64,000 nucleotides of DNA from F1-60-MAGs149 sp037133755 (GTDB lineage Bacteria; Actinomycetota; Thermoleophilia; Gaiellales; F1-60-MAGs149): assembly GCA_037133755.1 (NCBI GenBank), contig JBAXNN010000008.1, positions 40,942 to 104,941 of the forward strand. Direction: 5' to 3'. The notes under the pieces were generated by a model, which saw only the letters and a program-made list of their open reading frames with translations, did no database searches and was not told where the DNA came from. This document shows, piece after piece, positions 33,008 to 42,175 of the stretch (positions are counted from its first letter, which is position 1; every line of letters starts with the position of its first letter). A program made the position numbers and the translations under genes.

Positions 33008-35419
33008 TTAGACGAGTCGTTGTAACTCGATTTCGGTCAGACCCGGATTGGCATCCCGTAGCGCCTGCACCTGTTCGGGATGGCAGGTGAAGTACAAGAC
33101 CTGATGCCGCGTGGCGAGGTCGGCGATGACCGCCGCTGCGCCCGCACGGCGCTCGGGGTCGAGGTGCGTGAGGACGTCGTCCATCAGCACCGGTAGCTCG
33201 GGGCCGCCGTCATCGTGCATCTCGTCGACGAGGCCTGCGCGCAGACAGAGGTAGACGAGACCGACGGTGCCCTCCGACAGCTCGGCGAACGGCGTGCGCG
33301 CACCGTCGCGGCCGACGATCTCGGAGCGCGCGCCGGCCTTCTCGCCGTCGGGCATACGGACGGTCACCCAGGAGCCGTTCGTCGCGGTCGCGATCTGCGT
33401 GGCAGCGCGCTCGAACACGCCCGGCTGATGCTCCTCGACGAACCGATCACGAGCCTGCTCGACGATCGTGTGAGCCAGTTGCAACGTGAGCCACTCGTCG
33501 GCGACCGCGCGGAGATCGGCCTCTGCGTCGGCGGCGCTCTGGGCGAGCATGGCAAGGTCGGTGGAGTCCTCCGCGTTCTCGATCAGCGCGCGCGTGCCGC
33601 CGAGCGCCGCGATGGCCTCGGTGTGCTCCCCCCGCGCCGCGTCGACCTGACCGTCGAGCACATCGCGCTGTGCCTCCGCCTGCTCCAGATCGAGCGCCTC
33701 CGCGGCAGCGACGAGTGCTGCGTCACCACGCGAGAGATCGTCTACGTGAGCTTGGGCGAGCTCGCGACGGTGCTGCCAGGCCTGCACGTCGGTGCGGTGC
33801 GTGGCGGCAATCTCGCGCTGTGCGTCGAAGTCGTGCAGCGCCCGATCGACGGCAGTGCGCAGCTGCTCCAGTTCGGTCGGCGCACCCTCGCCAAGCGCCG
33901 CGATAGCGCGCGCAACGATGGCGTCGGCAGTGGCTGTGTCCGCCTGGGCCAGTGCAGCCGAGCGAGCGGCGGCATCGTCGGCCGTGCGGATCACGCCGAA
34001 CGTCGCCAACACGTCGTCGAGTTGATCCACGCGCAGCTCGGCGGCGAGCCCGCTGGCCACAAGAGACGCACGCCATGCGGCTCGCGCCTGCTCCGCCACG
34101 GCTTCGGCCTGTGCGGCGGCGGCCTGGTGTTGGTCCGCGGCGGTGGCGTGAAGCTGCGGGCCTGCGGGGCGGGAGCCGGCGCCCAATCCGCCGAGGATCG
34201 CGGCGCCGACGGCAACGCCGAGAATCCCGCCGATGATCGTGGCGGTGATACCCACGAACCACCCGATGCCAATCGCGATGAGGCTGACGGCGATCAGTGC
34301 CGCGCCAAGGCCGCGGCGTGGCGTCGGGGCCGCGACCTCGACCGGGGCCGGCAGCTGCGTCGCCGCGCTGCGGGCGACATCGCCCAGGCGCGTCGCCTCG
34401 CGTTCGGCTTCGCGCACGGCCTCAGCGGCGGCACGCAATCCGGACTCGTCGGCGATCGACGGCACGGGTGCGGTCCCCGCAAGCCCCACGCGCTCGCGGG
34501 CGCGCACTGCGCGCTCACGTTCGCCCGCCGCATCGGCCTCGTGCTGCGTGGCGCGACGCCGGGCGTCGATCGCCACGGGCAGGTCGGTCAGGATCGCGCG
34601 GTACTCGCTGACGACCTCGACGGACGGCTCCTCCACACCAGTCGCCTCGGGCCGCTGGGCGTCGACGGCAGTGGCCTCGACCAGCGCCGCGCGCAGCTGC
34701 ACCAGGCGGTCGAGGCGCTGGAGGTCTTGCGTGGCGGCAACCAACTGCTCGTTGGCACGAGCCACCCGCGCCTCGGCCTCGGCGAGTGCGTCGGCAGAGC
34801 GATCGGCCGCACCGGCGTCCTTCTCGGCTTCGCGCAGTGCACGCCGCGCCGCAGTCACGGCCTTGAGCGCATGCGCGTACGGCTGGTTCTCGCCCTGCTT
34901 CTTGTACAGCGCGTCGGCGCGCTTCTGCAGCGCGCTCAAGACCGGCTCGGCGCCAGCGCCCCCACCCAGCACCGCGGAGGCGAGCACGCCGGCGCGCACC
35001 GAGGGGTCGTCGAGCAGTCCCATCGAGGCGAGGTCCCGCGAATCGAAGGTCTGGACACGGTCGAAGAGGTCAACGCTCGTGATGCCCAGCGCGCGCATGA
35101 GTGCGGCATCGCCGACCGGCTCGCCGTGCTCGTCGGTGATCACGACGCTCGAGCCGTGCGTCCGTTCGACGCGGAAGCGGCGCCCATCGTCGGCCACGAT
35201 GTCCACGCGCCCAGAGCGCTGGCCGCCACCCTTGGGCTCGCGCCGCGGGCCCTCGCCGCGCAGCGCCGGAAACCCGAACAGCACGCCGCGGATCAGCTGC
35301 ATGGTCGAGCTCTTGCCCGACTCGTTGGGGCCATGGATGACAGTCAGGCCCGGCTCTGGCTCGACGACACGGCCGCCGATTGCGCCATAGGCGATCGCCT
35401 CGATGCGCGCGATTCTCAT
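33008..35419 (-). CDS. SbcC/YhaN-like AAA ATPase with central membrane hairpin
   Basis: An 803-residue SMC/Rad50-like ATPase. Walker A is HGPNESGKSS (29-38). Two coiled-coil arms flank a hydrophobic stretch (about 370-415) that could form a membrane hairpin, a feature of the YhaN subgroup. The C-terminal part holds the LSEGTVGLVYL signature and Walker B LPVLMDDVLTHLDPER (LMDDVLTHLD). It probably works with the following nuclease as an SbcCD-like DNA end-processing pair, possibly tethered to the membrane. Its start overlaps the nuclease stop (ATGA). Confidence 0.85.
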   Translation of the reverse strand: MRIARIEAIAYGAIGGRVVEPEPGLTVIHGPNESGKSSTMQLIRGVLFGFPALRGEGPRREPKGGGQRSGRVDIVADDGRRFRVERTHGSSVVITDEHGEPVGDAALMRALGITSVDLFDRVQTFDSRDLASMGLLDDPSVRAGVLASAVLGGGAGAEPVLSALQKRADALYKKQGENQPYAHALKAVTAARRALREAEKDAGAADRSADALAEAEARVARANEQLVAATQDLQRLDRLVQLRAALVEATAVDAQRPEATGVEEPSVEVVSEYRAILTDLPVAIDARRRATQHEADAAGERERAVRARERVGLAGTAPVPSIADESGLRAAAEAVREAEREATRLGDVARSAATQLPAPVEVAAPTPRRGLGAALIAVSLIAIGIGWFVGITATIIGGILGVAVGAAILGGLGAGSRPAGPQLHATAADQHQAAAAQAEAVAEQARAAWRASLVASGLAAELRVDQLDDVLATFGVIRTADDAAARSAALAQADTATADAIVARAIAALGEGAPTELEQLRTAVDRALHDFDAQREIAATHRTDVQAWQHRRELAQAHVDDLSRGDAALVAAAEALDLEQAEAQRDVLDGQVDAARGEHTEAIAALGGTRALIENAEDSTDLAMLAQSAADAEADLRAVADEWLTLQLAHTIVEQARDRFVEEHQPGVFERAATQIATATNGSWVTVRMPDGEKAGARSEIVGRDGARTPFAELSEGTVGLVYLCLRAGLVDEMHDDGGPELPVLMDDVLTHLDPERRAGAAAVIADLATRHQVLYFTCHPEQVQALRDANPGLTEIELQRLV

Positions 35420-36660
35420 GCCGCACCGTCCTGCTCGAGCAGCAGTCCGAGCGCGAGCTCGCGGGCGGTTGCGAGGCGACCCGCGGCATCCTCCTCTGAC
35501 AGGCCGGCCAGCGCCGTGTCGGTAAACGATTTGGCGAGCCCGTCGAGCTGGCGCTGCAGCTCGGCGGGATCTGCGGCGAGCGTGTCGAAGGCGCCGAGCA
35601 CCTCGGCAGCGAAGGCGTTGGATTGGCGTAGCTCGTCGAGGTCAACGGCGGGACCGGCGGTCGAGACGATGCGTTCCCAGACGAGGTCGTCGCCCTCCTG
35701 ATCGTCGAGAGCGCTGCGTAGGCCAGTGAGGTACTCGTCGCGCACGAGCAGTTCGTGCACCGGGCCACGCCCGGTCAGCGTGGCCCGCAGCAGCACGACC
35801 CGGCCATCGGCCTGTACGACGACCGCGGCAGCGGCGTTGCGGAGCGCACGCTCGAGGTCGGCCTCATCGCCCAAGCCCTCGATGGGCACCTCGACGGCCT
35901 CGAAACGCACGCGGTCGAGCTCGACGCGACGATGCGCCACGACGCGGTCGCCTTCGAATTCGACGACGACGGCACCGTGCGGCCCGCGTTCGCCGGGCTT
36001 CGGCGAGCGGCCCTGCAGCGTGCCGGCGTAGATGATCGGCGGCTCGGCGTGCTCCTCGGAGTACGCGTGGATGTGCCCGAGCGCCCAGTAATCCATACGG
36101 GCGGCGACAAGGTCGCCGACGGTGCACGGCGCGTACGTCCCGTGCCCTTCGCGCTCGCCGAGTGAGCAGTGAAGGACGCCGACATGCAGGCCCGGTGCAT
36201 CGCCGCGCTCGAACTTGAGCGCCAGATTCTCGGTCACCTCGCGCTTGCCGAACGAGACCCCGTGCACGGTCACCGGCCCGGCCGGCAGGTCGATCGTCTC
36301 GCTGGTCGGCACGTCCTTGCGAAACACGTGCACGCCCTCGAGCCCGGCCAGCGGCGAGCGCCCGCTGAGCGGATCGTGGTTGCCGTGCACGGCGAAGACG
36401 CGGATACCGCGCTCCTGCAGGCGCTCGATGCCGCGGCGCACGCGCGAACGCCCACGCGGCGTGCCGTCAGCGCGATCAAAGAGGTCGCCACTGATCACCA
36501 GAAACTCGGCCTCCTCGTCGAGGCAGCAGTCGATCAGCGCGTCCCACGCATCGAGTGACGCGTCACGCATCACGTCAGCGAAGCCCTCCCGCAACGACCC
36601 GACGCCCGCAAACGGGCTGTCGAGGTGCAGATCGGCGGCGTGGATGAAGCGTCGTGGCAT
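35416..36660 (-). CDS. SbcD/YhaO-like metallophosphoesterase nuclease
   Basis: A 414-residue calcineurin-fold phosphoesterase. All five Mre11/SbcD motifs are visible: HAADLHLDS near the N-terminus, VISGDLFDRAD, VHGNHDPLSG, GVLHCSLGE and WALGHIHAY. It is the first gene of the pair; the ATPase follows with an ATGA overlap. Together they are expected to form a DNA double-strand-break nuclease complex. The C-terminal 150 residues (rather helical) may bind the ATPase. Confidence 0.88.
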   Translation of the reverse strand: MPRRFIHAADLHLDSPFAGVGSLREGFADVMRDASLDAWDALIDCCLDEEAEFLVISGDLFDRADGTPRGRSRVRRGIERLQERGIRVFAVHGNHDPLSGRSPLAGLEGVHVFRKDVPTSETIDLPAGPVTVHGVSFGKREVTENLALKFERGDAPGLHVGVLHCSLGEREGHGTYAPCTVGDLVAARMDYWALGHIHAYSEEHAEPPIIYAGTLQGRSPKPGERGPHGAVVVEFEGDRVVAHRRVELDRVRFEAVEVPIEGLGDEADLERALRNAAAAVVVQADGRVVLLRATLTGRGPVHELLVRDEYLTGLRSALDDQEGDDLVWERIVSTAGPAVDLDELRQSNAFAAEVLGAFDTLAADPAELQRQLDGLAKSFTDTALAGLSEEDAAGRLATARELALGLLLEQDGAA

Positions 36661-36748
36661 GCGTGAGGCTCAGGCGAGAGGCGGACGACGTGCTGTCGTG
36701 CGCCCCTCGCCGAACCTTACGCAGGAGTCCGGCTTGCGCCGGGAAGCG

Positions 36749-37327
36749 CTAGACCGTGCCGCCCTCGAAGAGCTTCTTGGCGGCCATACCGGCGGCGATC
36801 ATCATGATGCCGTCGAACAAGAGCTGGATGCCGACGAGCAGGCCGATCGCCCACGCGGCCGACGACGGCAGGTTGGCGATCACGAGTGCCGCGATGACTA
36901 CGGCGAGGATGCCGTTGACGATCGTCCAGCCGGCGTTCGGGACCTTCCCGCGGGCCTGGATGCCGGCGAGGATGCGAAAGATGCCGATCACGAGGAAAAA
37001 GATCGCGAGCACCCACGTCAGGGTGATCGTGCCTTCAGCCGGGTTGACGATCAGCCACACGCCAGCGATCACGTAGATGATCGCGACGATGAAGCTCCAG
37101 ATGCGATGGCTGGTCGTGCCGCGCGAGATCGCCTCGGCGACGTAGGCCACGGCGCCGACCAGCAGCAGGATGCCGACAAGCAGCGTGATCGTCACCGACG
37201 CCAGCGGCGGGATGATGATCGCGATTGCGCCGAGAATGGCGCTGATGATGCCCGCGGTGAGCAGGAGCTTCCAGCTCTTCGCGAGGGCGGTCTTCAGTTC
37301 GGGGGGCATTCCGGGCACGGCAGACAT
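36749..37327 (-). CDS. HdeD-family membrane protein
   Basis: A 192-residue membrane protein with six helices in a tight row, the layout of the HdeD (acid-resistance) family. The segments GIISAILGAIAIIIPP (near residue 30) and IFFLVIGIFRILAGI (third quarter) are typical. A strong AGGAGG ribosome site lies upstream of the ATG at 37327. HdeD helps enteric bacteria resist acid; the role here is not known. It is divergent from the isochorismatase-like gene, with 87 bases between them. Confidence 0.85.
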   Translation of the reverse strand: MSAVPGMPPELKTALAKSWKLLLTAGIISAILGAIAIIIPPLASVTITLLVGILLLVGAVAYVAEAISRGTTSHRIWSFIVAIIYVIAGVWLIVNPAEGTITLTWVLAIFFLVIGIFRILAGIQARGKVPNAGWTIVNGILAVVIAALVIANLPSSAAWAIGLLVGIQLLFDGIMMIAAGMAAKKLFEGGTV

Positions 37328-37414
37328 ACAGGGTTCCTCCTGGGGTTGGTCTATCCTTGTCGTACGGCGGATTCGCCGCGAATCCTGCCGTTCGGTGTCG
37401 GCTACGGTTCCCGT

Positions 37415-37993
37415 ATGCGACACGTCCCCGACCGCCTCGATCAGGACCGCGCGCTGCTGCTCGTCGTCGACGTACAGGAGGCCTTCCGGGCGCACATCGA
37501 CGGCTGGGGCGCGATGGTCGCCCACTGCGACGCGCTGATCCAAGGCTGCGTCGCGCTCGACGTGCCGATCATCGTCACCGAGCAGTACCCGAAGGGCCTC
37601 GGCCACACGGTCGCGGAGCTCGCAGAGGGGCTGGCCGGCGTCACGCCGATTGAGAAGCGCTCGTTCTCGTCGCTCGGGGCGCCCGAGACGGTCGCTCAGC
37701 TCGACCAGTTCGGTCGCGACCAGATCATCGTCTGCGGCATCGAGGCCCACGTCTGCGTGCAGCAGTCGGTCGCCGACATTCTGCGCGGCGGCCGCCAGGC
37801 GCACGTGGCGCTCGACGCGATCGCGAGCCGCACGACCTCGAGCCGCGAGGTTGGCGTGCGCCGCATGCGCGCGGCCGGGATGGTGCCGAGCGGCGTCGAG
37901 CTGGCGCTGTTCGAGATGATGGTCGGCGCCGACCATCCGCAGTTCAAGACGATCTCGGGCCTCGTCCGCGATCTCCCCCAGTCCTTCTCCTGA
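37415..37993 (+). CDS. Isochorismatase-family hydrolase
   Basis: A 192-residue cysteine hydrolase of the isochorismatase superfamily. Catalytic segments visible are LLVVDVQEAFR (with the catalytic Asp), VTEQYPKGLG (conserved Lys position), and IVCGIEAHVCVQQSV with the nucleophilic Cys. Family members hydrolyse amides, isochorismate or ureas. It resembles the eukaryote-type ISOC1/YcaC branch. It is followed at nine bases by a glutathione-transferase-like gene on the same strand, so they may be co-transcribed. Confidence 0.87.
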   Translation: MRHVPDRLDQDRALLLVVDVQEAFRAHIDGWGAMVAHCDALIQGCVALDVPIIVTEQYPKGLGHTVAELAEGLAGVTPIEKRSFSSLGAPETVAQLDQFGRDQIIVCGIEAHVCVQQSVADILRGGRQAHVALDAIASRTTSSREVGVRRMRAAGMVPSGVELALFEMMVGADHPQFKTISGLVRDLPQSFS

Positions 37994-38002
37994 GGAGTTC
38001 CG

Positions 38003-38653
38003 ATGAGCATCACCCTGCATACCCACCCGTTCTCGTCGAACGGGCAGAAGGCGCAGCTGATGCTCGACGTCGTGGGCCTCGACTTCACGGTGCTCGAGGT
38101 GCCGTTCGAGGTCGAGCGCGCCGAGTGGCACCTGGCCGTCAATCCGATGGGTGGGATTCCGGCACTCGTCGACGACGGCTTTCACCTCGCCGAGTCGAAC
38201 ACGATCCTGCGGTACCTGGCCGATCGCGAGGGCCGCGCGGACCTGTATCCGCGTGACGCCAAGGAGCGCGCGACGATCGACTGGGTGCTCGATCTGTGGG
38301 CGCTGGTCGTGCGGCCGGCGCTGTTCTCGTACGAGGCGGCGCAGTACGGCATCGTGCTCGGCACCGGCGCGTTCTCGAAGGACGCGGCGCCGGAGGATGA
38401 GGTGCAGAAGAAGTTCGACGCCGTGGTGCCGAAGCTGAACCAGGCGATGCAGGTGCTCGACCCGGTCGGCCCGTGGGCGTGCCTCGGCCGTCGCACGATC
38501 GCCGACATCGCGGCAACGCCGGTACTCCACCGTGTTGCCAATGCGCCGGTCGATCTCGGCCAGGTGCCGCGGCTCCAGGCCTGGGCCGAGGTCTGCCTCG
38601 CGATGCCGGAATGGCAGGCGCTGATTCCGACGAGCGGCGTACCCGCCCGGTAA
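38003..38653 (+). CDS. Glutathione S-transferase-like protein, first copy
   Basis: A 216-residue two-domain protein. The N-terminal thioredoxin-like part has THPFSSNGQKAQLML with a serine at the position of the thiol-stabilising residue and VNPMGGIPALVDDG with the usual cis-Pro; the C-terminal helical domain follows. The cofactor may be glutathione or another thiol; many Actinobacteria use mycothiol instead of glutathione. It lies between the isochorismatase-like and the alpha/beta hydrolase genes on the same strand. Confidence 0.8.
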   Translation: MSITLHTHPFSSNGQKAQLMLDVVGLDFTVLEVPFEVERAEWHLAVNPMGGIPALVDDGFHLAESNTILRYLADREGRADLYPRDAKERATIDWVLDLWALVVRPALFSYEAAQYGIVLGTGAFSKDAAPEDEVQKKFDAVVPKLNQAMQVLDPVGPWACLGRRTIADIAATPVLHRVANAPVDLGQVPRLQAWAEVCLAMPEWQALIPTSGVPAR

Positions 38654-38662
38654 CGTCTCGGC

Positions 38663-39673
38663 ATGAACGGCGCGCCCCGACGACACCCCCGGTTGCGTCT
38701 CGCCGCGATCGTGATCGGCGCGGTGCTCGGCGTCGTCATCGTGCTCGCGCTTGCTCTCGCGCTGATCCCGGAGTCGCCGGGTGACGTTGCCTCGCATCCC
38801 AATCCGGCAGCCGACTACGCAACGGCGGTCAAGCGCTTCGATGCGCTCGCAGCAGTCGAACAGCACGGCGTGTTCGCGCCGTGCAAGTCCCGCCTGCTGA
38901 CACACGGCAGCCAGACCGAGGTGTCGGTCGTGCTCTTCCACGGCTGGTCGAACTGTCCCAAGCAGTTCCTCGAGCTCGGGCAGCAGCTGTACGACAAGGG
39001 CGCCAACGTCCTGATCCTGCGCGAGCCGCACCATGGCTTCGCCGATGCCTCCGGCACGAAGATCGGCTCGATTGACAACCTCGGCGGCATCACGGCCGAG
39101 GGCCTGCGTCAGTACACCGAGCAGGCCGTTGACATCGCCGACGGCCTCGGTCGCAAGCGGCGCGTCATGGGCCTCTCGATGGGTGGCGTCCTGGCCGCGT
39201 GGGTCGCGCAGAACCGCCCTGACGTCGAGCGTGTGGTCGCAATCGCACCGGCACTGCAACTGGCGGCCATTCCGGGTTTCGCCAATCCGCTGTTCGCCAA
39301 CGCCTTCGGCCGCCTGCCCGACATCTCGATCGCCGGCAGCGACCCCGACACCCTCAACCACGCCTACTCGGGTACCTCAACGCATTCGCTGGCCTCGATG
39401 CTTCTGCTCGGGCGGTCGGTCCGCGAGCAGGCGGCGACCACTGCGCCGGCCGTGCACACGATCGCCGTCGACACGAATGCCAACGACGAGGTGATCATCA
39501 ACACCGCGGTGGATCAGCTGGCCGCCGACTGGAGCGCCCACGGCGCCGCCGTCGAGACGTACGTCTTCCCCAAGTCTGACGGCCTGCCACACGACGTGAT
39601 CGACCCGGCGCAACGGCTTGCCAATACGAAGCTCGTCTACCCGATCTTGCTCACGCAGCTCGGGTTCGGCTAG
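38663..39673 (+). CDS. Membrane-anchored alpha/beta hydrolase
   Basis: A 336-residue protein with an N-terminal signal-anchor helix (about 14-32) followed by an alpha/beta-hydrolase domain. The oxyanion-type segment VVLFHGWSNC precedes the nucleophile elbow GLSMGG (Ser nucleophile). The catalytic His is likely the one in the C-terminal SDGLPHDV segment. It resembles serine-aminopeptidase or lysophospholipase-type hydrolases. Its stop shares the CTAG tetramer with the stop of the opposing membrane protein gene. Confidence 0.82.
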   Translation: MNGAPRRHPRLRLAAIVIGAVLGVVIVLALALALIPESPGDVASHPNPAADYATAVKRFDALAAVEQHGVFAPCKSRLLTHGSQTEVSVVLFHGWSNCPKQFLELGQQLYDKGANVLILREPHHGFADASGTKIGSIDNLGGITAEGLRQYTEQAVDIADGLGRKRRVMGLSMGGVLAAWVAQNRPDVERVVAIAPALQLAAIPGFANPLFANAFGRLPDISIAGSDPDTLNHAYSGTSTHSLASMLLLGRSVREQAATTAPAVHTIAVDTNANDEVIINTAVDQLAADWSAHGAAVETYVFPKSDGLPHDVIDPAQRLANTKLVYPILLTQLGFG

Positions 39674-41325
39674 GAAGCGCAGGTCGCGTCGGTCGCCGGC
39701 GCGTCCAGGATGCGCTCGACCAGTAGATCGGCGCGCTCCGGAGCCTTCAGCGCGAACCCACCCGGCGCCGCGGTACGGACGATGGTCTGGCCGTTGGGGC
39801 CTGGCGCAACACAATCGGCCACGCCGGCGAGCTGCCAGTACGGCATCCACCGCACCCGCAAAACGTAGCGACCCGGTTCGGTCACCGTGCCGACCAGCGT
39901 CGAGTGCCCCTGCTCCGTGATCGTCGCCTGCCCCGGCCCCGTCATCAGCGGAGTGGCATTCGGTAGCTCATAGATCGTCCAGTCACCCATCCGCGCGACA
40001 ATGGCAAGGCCGGACGTGCCGGAGCGCAGGAGCTGTGCTTCAGCCTTCGCGCCATCCGTGTCGAGTGGCGTGTTCGGCAGGAGGACGTAGCGCACTGCGC
40101 GCGACCGGAGCCACGCTTGGAACTCCCGTGGCGTGATCGTCTCCTGGTAGAGCACGGGGTTGTCGACGAGGTCGAACTGGCGGAACCAGCCGCGCACGAG
40201 GGCGAAGCCGGCCTGCGGGATCCAGTAGGCCTCCCATCGTCCCGCGGTCTGCACGACCTCCACGCGGTAATCCGGCGTCTGGTGCTGGTTGAGGAAGGCG
40301 ATCGCGGGCTGCCAGAATGCGGGCGTGGTCGGGCGAGCATCGGTACGGAACATGGCGGCGCTCAGGTCCGGCACCGCCCCGTACGCGAACGAGCCGGCGA
40401 GCGCCAGTGCGACCAAGATCCGTGGCCGCCACGACGTGAGCATCACCGCGATCAGCAGCACGGGAAAGAGGAAGTAGCGCAACCGTACGAGGTTGTCGCC
40501 GATCGGTGTGGGCACGGCAAACAGCACGATTGAGCCGATCGCCCAGACGATCAGGAGCCACATGATCAAGTGCGTTTCGGGACGCCGCCGTGCAATCGCT
40601 ACGCCGACGACTGACAGACTCAGAACGGCGATCAAGTGTGAAAAGAGGAAGGGGTACACCCCCTCCGACGGAAACAGCCAGCCGATGGCAAGTTGGACGA
40701 CGACGAGCACTCCGAGCCACGCCGCCACCACGAACGTGCGCGGTTCGAAGCGTCGGTGCTCGAGCCAGACGGCCGTCAGAATCAAACCGAGGAAGGCGAA
40801 GGCGAGCGGACTCAGGCCGAGTGTCAGCGCTCCGAGCAGACCCGCAACCACGAGCCGGTGGTACTGCAACGCAACGAGGCACGTGAGCAGAGCCGCAGCG
40901 CCGATCGCGTAGGCATACCCGCCGGTGAACAACGGGCCAAGCACGAGCAACGCCGCGATTCGGGAGCCCCACGCGGCGCGATACCCCCAGCGCTTGACGA
41001 CCAGCCACGCGAACAGCCCAGCGGTCGCGATCACGGACAGCGCTGCCAGCATCGCCGGTCCAATCACGCGCTGTGGCAGATACGCGAGCAGAGAATACGA
41101 CGCCAGCGGATAGTCCCCGCCGTACCAATAGTTATCCCACAGCGTCGCGTTACGCGCGACGAGGAGCGCCCGGTAGAGATGCGCCGAGGCATCGTCTGGC
41201 TTGGGGAGGGCATGGGTGACGATCACAACGCCGATAGCGGCGATGATCAGAGCGAACGCGACCTCTCGCACGAGCGTCGGCACGCGCAGATACCACCCGC
41301 GCGAGGTCTCGAGGTAGGCGCTCAT
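39670..41325 (-). CDS. Polytopic membrane protein, GT-C-like
   Basis: A 551-residue protein with about ten hydrophobic helices (roughly residues 22-350), an early aromatic-rich loop containing DDASAHLYRALLVARNATLWDNYWYGG (WDNYWYGG), and a C-terminal soluble part of about 200 residues. The architecture recalls GT-C glycosyltransferases (O-antigen or arabinosyl-type) that use polyprenyl-phosphate sugars, with the early acidic loop as in that fold. No catalytic site can be proven. It faces the alpha/beta hydrolase gene with overlapping stops. Confidence 0.72.
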   Translation of the reverse strand: MSAYLETSRGWYLRVPTLVREVAFALIIAAIGVVIVTHALPKPDDASAHLYRALLVARNATLWDNYWYGGDYPLASYSLLAYLPQRVIGPAMLAALSVIATAGLFAWLVVKRWGYRAAWGSRIAALLVLGPLFTGGYAYAIGAAALLTCLVALQYHRLVVAGLLGALTLGLSPLAFAFLGLILTAVWLEHRRFEPRTFVVAAWLGVLVVVQLAIGWLFPSEGVYPFLFSHLIAVLSLSVVGVAIARRRPETHLIMWLLIVWAIGSIVLFAVPTPIGDNLVRLRYFLFPVLLIAVMLTSWRPRILVALALAGSFAYGAVPDLSAAMFRTDARPTTPAFWQPAIAFLNQHQTPDYRVEVVQTAGRWEAYWIPQAGFALVRGWFRQFDLVDNPVLYQETITPREFQAWLRSRAVRYVLLPNTPLDTDGAKAEAQLLRSGTSGLAIVARMGDWTIYELPNATPLMTGPGQATITEQGHSTLVGTVTEPGRYVLRVRWMPYWQLAGVADCVAPGPNGQTIVRTAAPGGFALKAPERADLLVERILDAPATDATCAS

Positions 41326-41379
41326 CCGTGCAAAGGGTACGCGCCAAGGCTGGCGGCCCCGCTGGTCTTCACCGATTGG

Positions 41380-42027
41380 TCACGGAGCGCTGAGCGGGCC
41401 GCCCTCGTCCTCGACGGCCTTGCGGCACCCCGGGCGAGCCAGCACGGCGTCGTAGTGCGCGGCGAGCGACGGCACCTTCCACCAGTTTGCGTCGCCCTCG
41501 AGTTCGGTACCCCACGACGACAGCATCGCGAGGTAGATGTCGGCGATCGTGAACGTCTGCCCGAGCAAGAAGGGGCCGTTGCCGAGCTGCTTGGCGATCT
41601 CGTCGCGCAGCGCCGTCAACTCGACGACGGCCGCGGCAACGACGGCGTCGGCACCGTTGGCATCGGCCGTGTGTCGCGCCGGATAGAAGAAGCGTAGGTA
41701 CGCCGCCTGCACGGTGTTCGTCAGGAACATCAGCCAGCGCACGGCCTCAGCCCGCTCGGGCGTGCCGACCTTCGGGATCAGGTCGTGATCGGGAAACGCG
41801 TCCGCGAGGTGCAGGCAGATCGCCGCCGACTCGGTCAGCACGAGCTCGTTGTGCTTAAGCACCGGCACCTTGCCGAACGGACTCATCTCCAGGTAGCCGG
41901 CGGGCGATGTCGGCACGCCGTCCTCGGTGCGCTCGACCAACACGAAGTCGTAGAGCGTGCCGATCTCCTCCAAGACCATGTGGGGAGCGGAGGTGGCGGT
42001 ACCGGGGATGCCGTAGAGGGTGATCAT
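41380..42027 (-). CDS. Glutathione S-transferase-like protein, second copy
   Basis: A 215-residue two-domain GST-like protein: N-terminal YGIPGTATSAPHMVLEEIG with a serine near the thiol site, MSPFGKVPVLKHNE with cis-Pro, and the helical C-terminal domain with TFTIADIYLAML. It is not a recent duplicate of the gene at 38003. Its start codon lies inside a perfect 21-base inverted repeat (42012-42064) in which the right arm copies the beginning of this gene in the opposite direction. Confidence 0.82.
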   Translation of the reverse strand: MITLYGIPGTATSAPHMVLEEIGTLYDFVLVERTEDGVPTSPAGYLEMSPFGKVPVLKHNELVLTESAAICLHLADAFPDHDLIPKVGTPERAEAVRWLMFLTNTVQAAYLRFFYPARHTADANGADAVVAAAVVELTALRDEIAKQLGNGPFLLGQTFTIADIYLAMLSSWGTELEGDANWWKVPSLAAHYDAVLARPGCRKAVEDEGGPLSAP

Positions 42028-42064
42028 GGGCGAAGCGTAGCGCCGCCCATGATCACCCTCTACG
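42012..42064. repeat. Perfect 21-bp inverted repeat over the GST start codon
   Basis: The left arm (42012-42032) holds the first codons of the GST-like gene; the right arm (42044-42064) is its exact reverse complement, with an 11-base loop. It may be a hairpin in the 5' leader that limits translation, or a trace of an inverted duplication of the gene start. It is immediately followed by the REPIN at 42064. Confidence 0.8.
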
Positions 42065-42173
42065 TGGATGTTCCAAAGGGGTCAGACCCTTTTGGAACAT
42101 CGATCCCGCCCGCCGAACCTCCCGCTTCGCGCGTGGATGTTCCAAAAGGGTCTGACCCCTTTGGAACATCCAC
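42064..42173. repeat. REPIN-like inverted repeat pair, GGGTCTGACCCC family, locus B
   Basis: Two units, 42064-42100 and 42133-42173, in inverted orientation with a 32-base spacer. Ends are ATGTTCCAAA and TTTGGAACAT around the same centre as at locus A. Compared with locus A the stem position C/G is replaced by T/A on both sides, so pairing is kept. This is good evidence that the palindrome matters as a folded DNA or RNA structure. Confidence 0.85.
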
Positions 42174-42175
42174 GC

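Noticed and set aside
33215..35701. Plus-strand open frame of about 828 codons
   Set aside because: It is antisense to the SbcC-like ATPase, with low-complexity Arg/Gly-rich translation and no recognisable domain.
37328..39361. Minus-strand open frame of about 680 codons extending the HdeD gene upstream
   Set aside because: It lies opposite the isochorismatase, GST-like and hydrolase genes, shows Arg/His-rich nonsense composition and is not needed: HdeD starts at 37327 behind an AGGAGG site.
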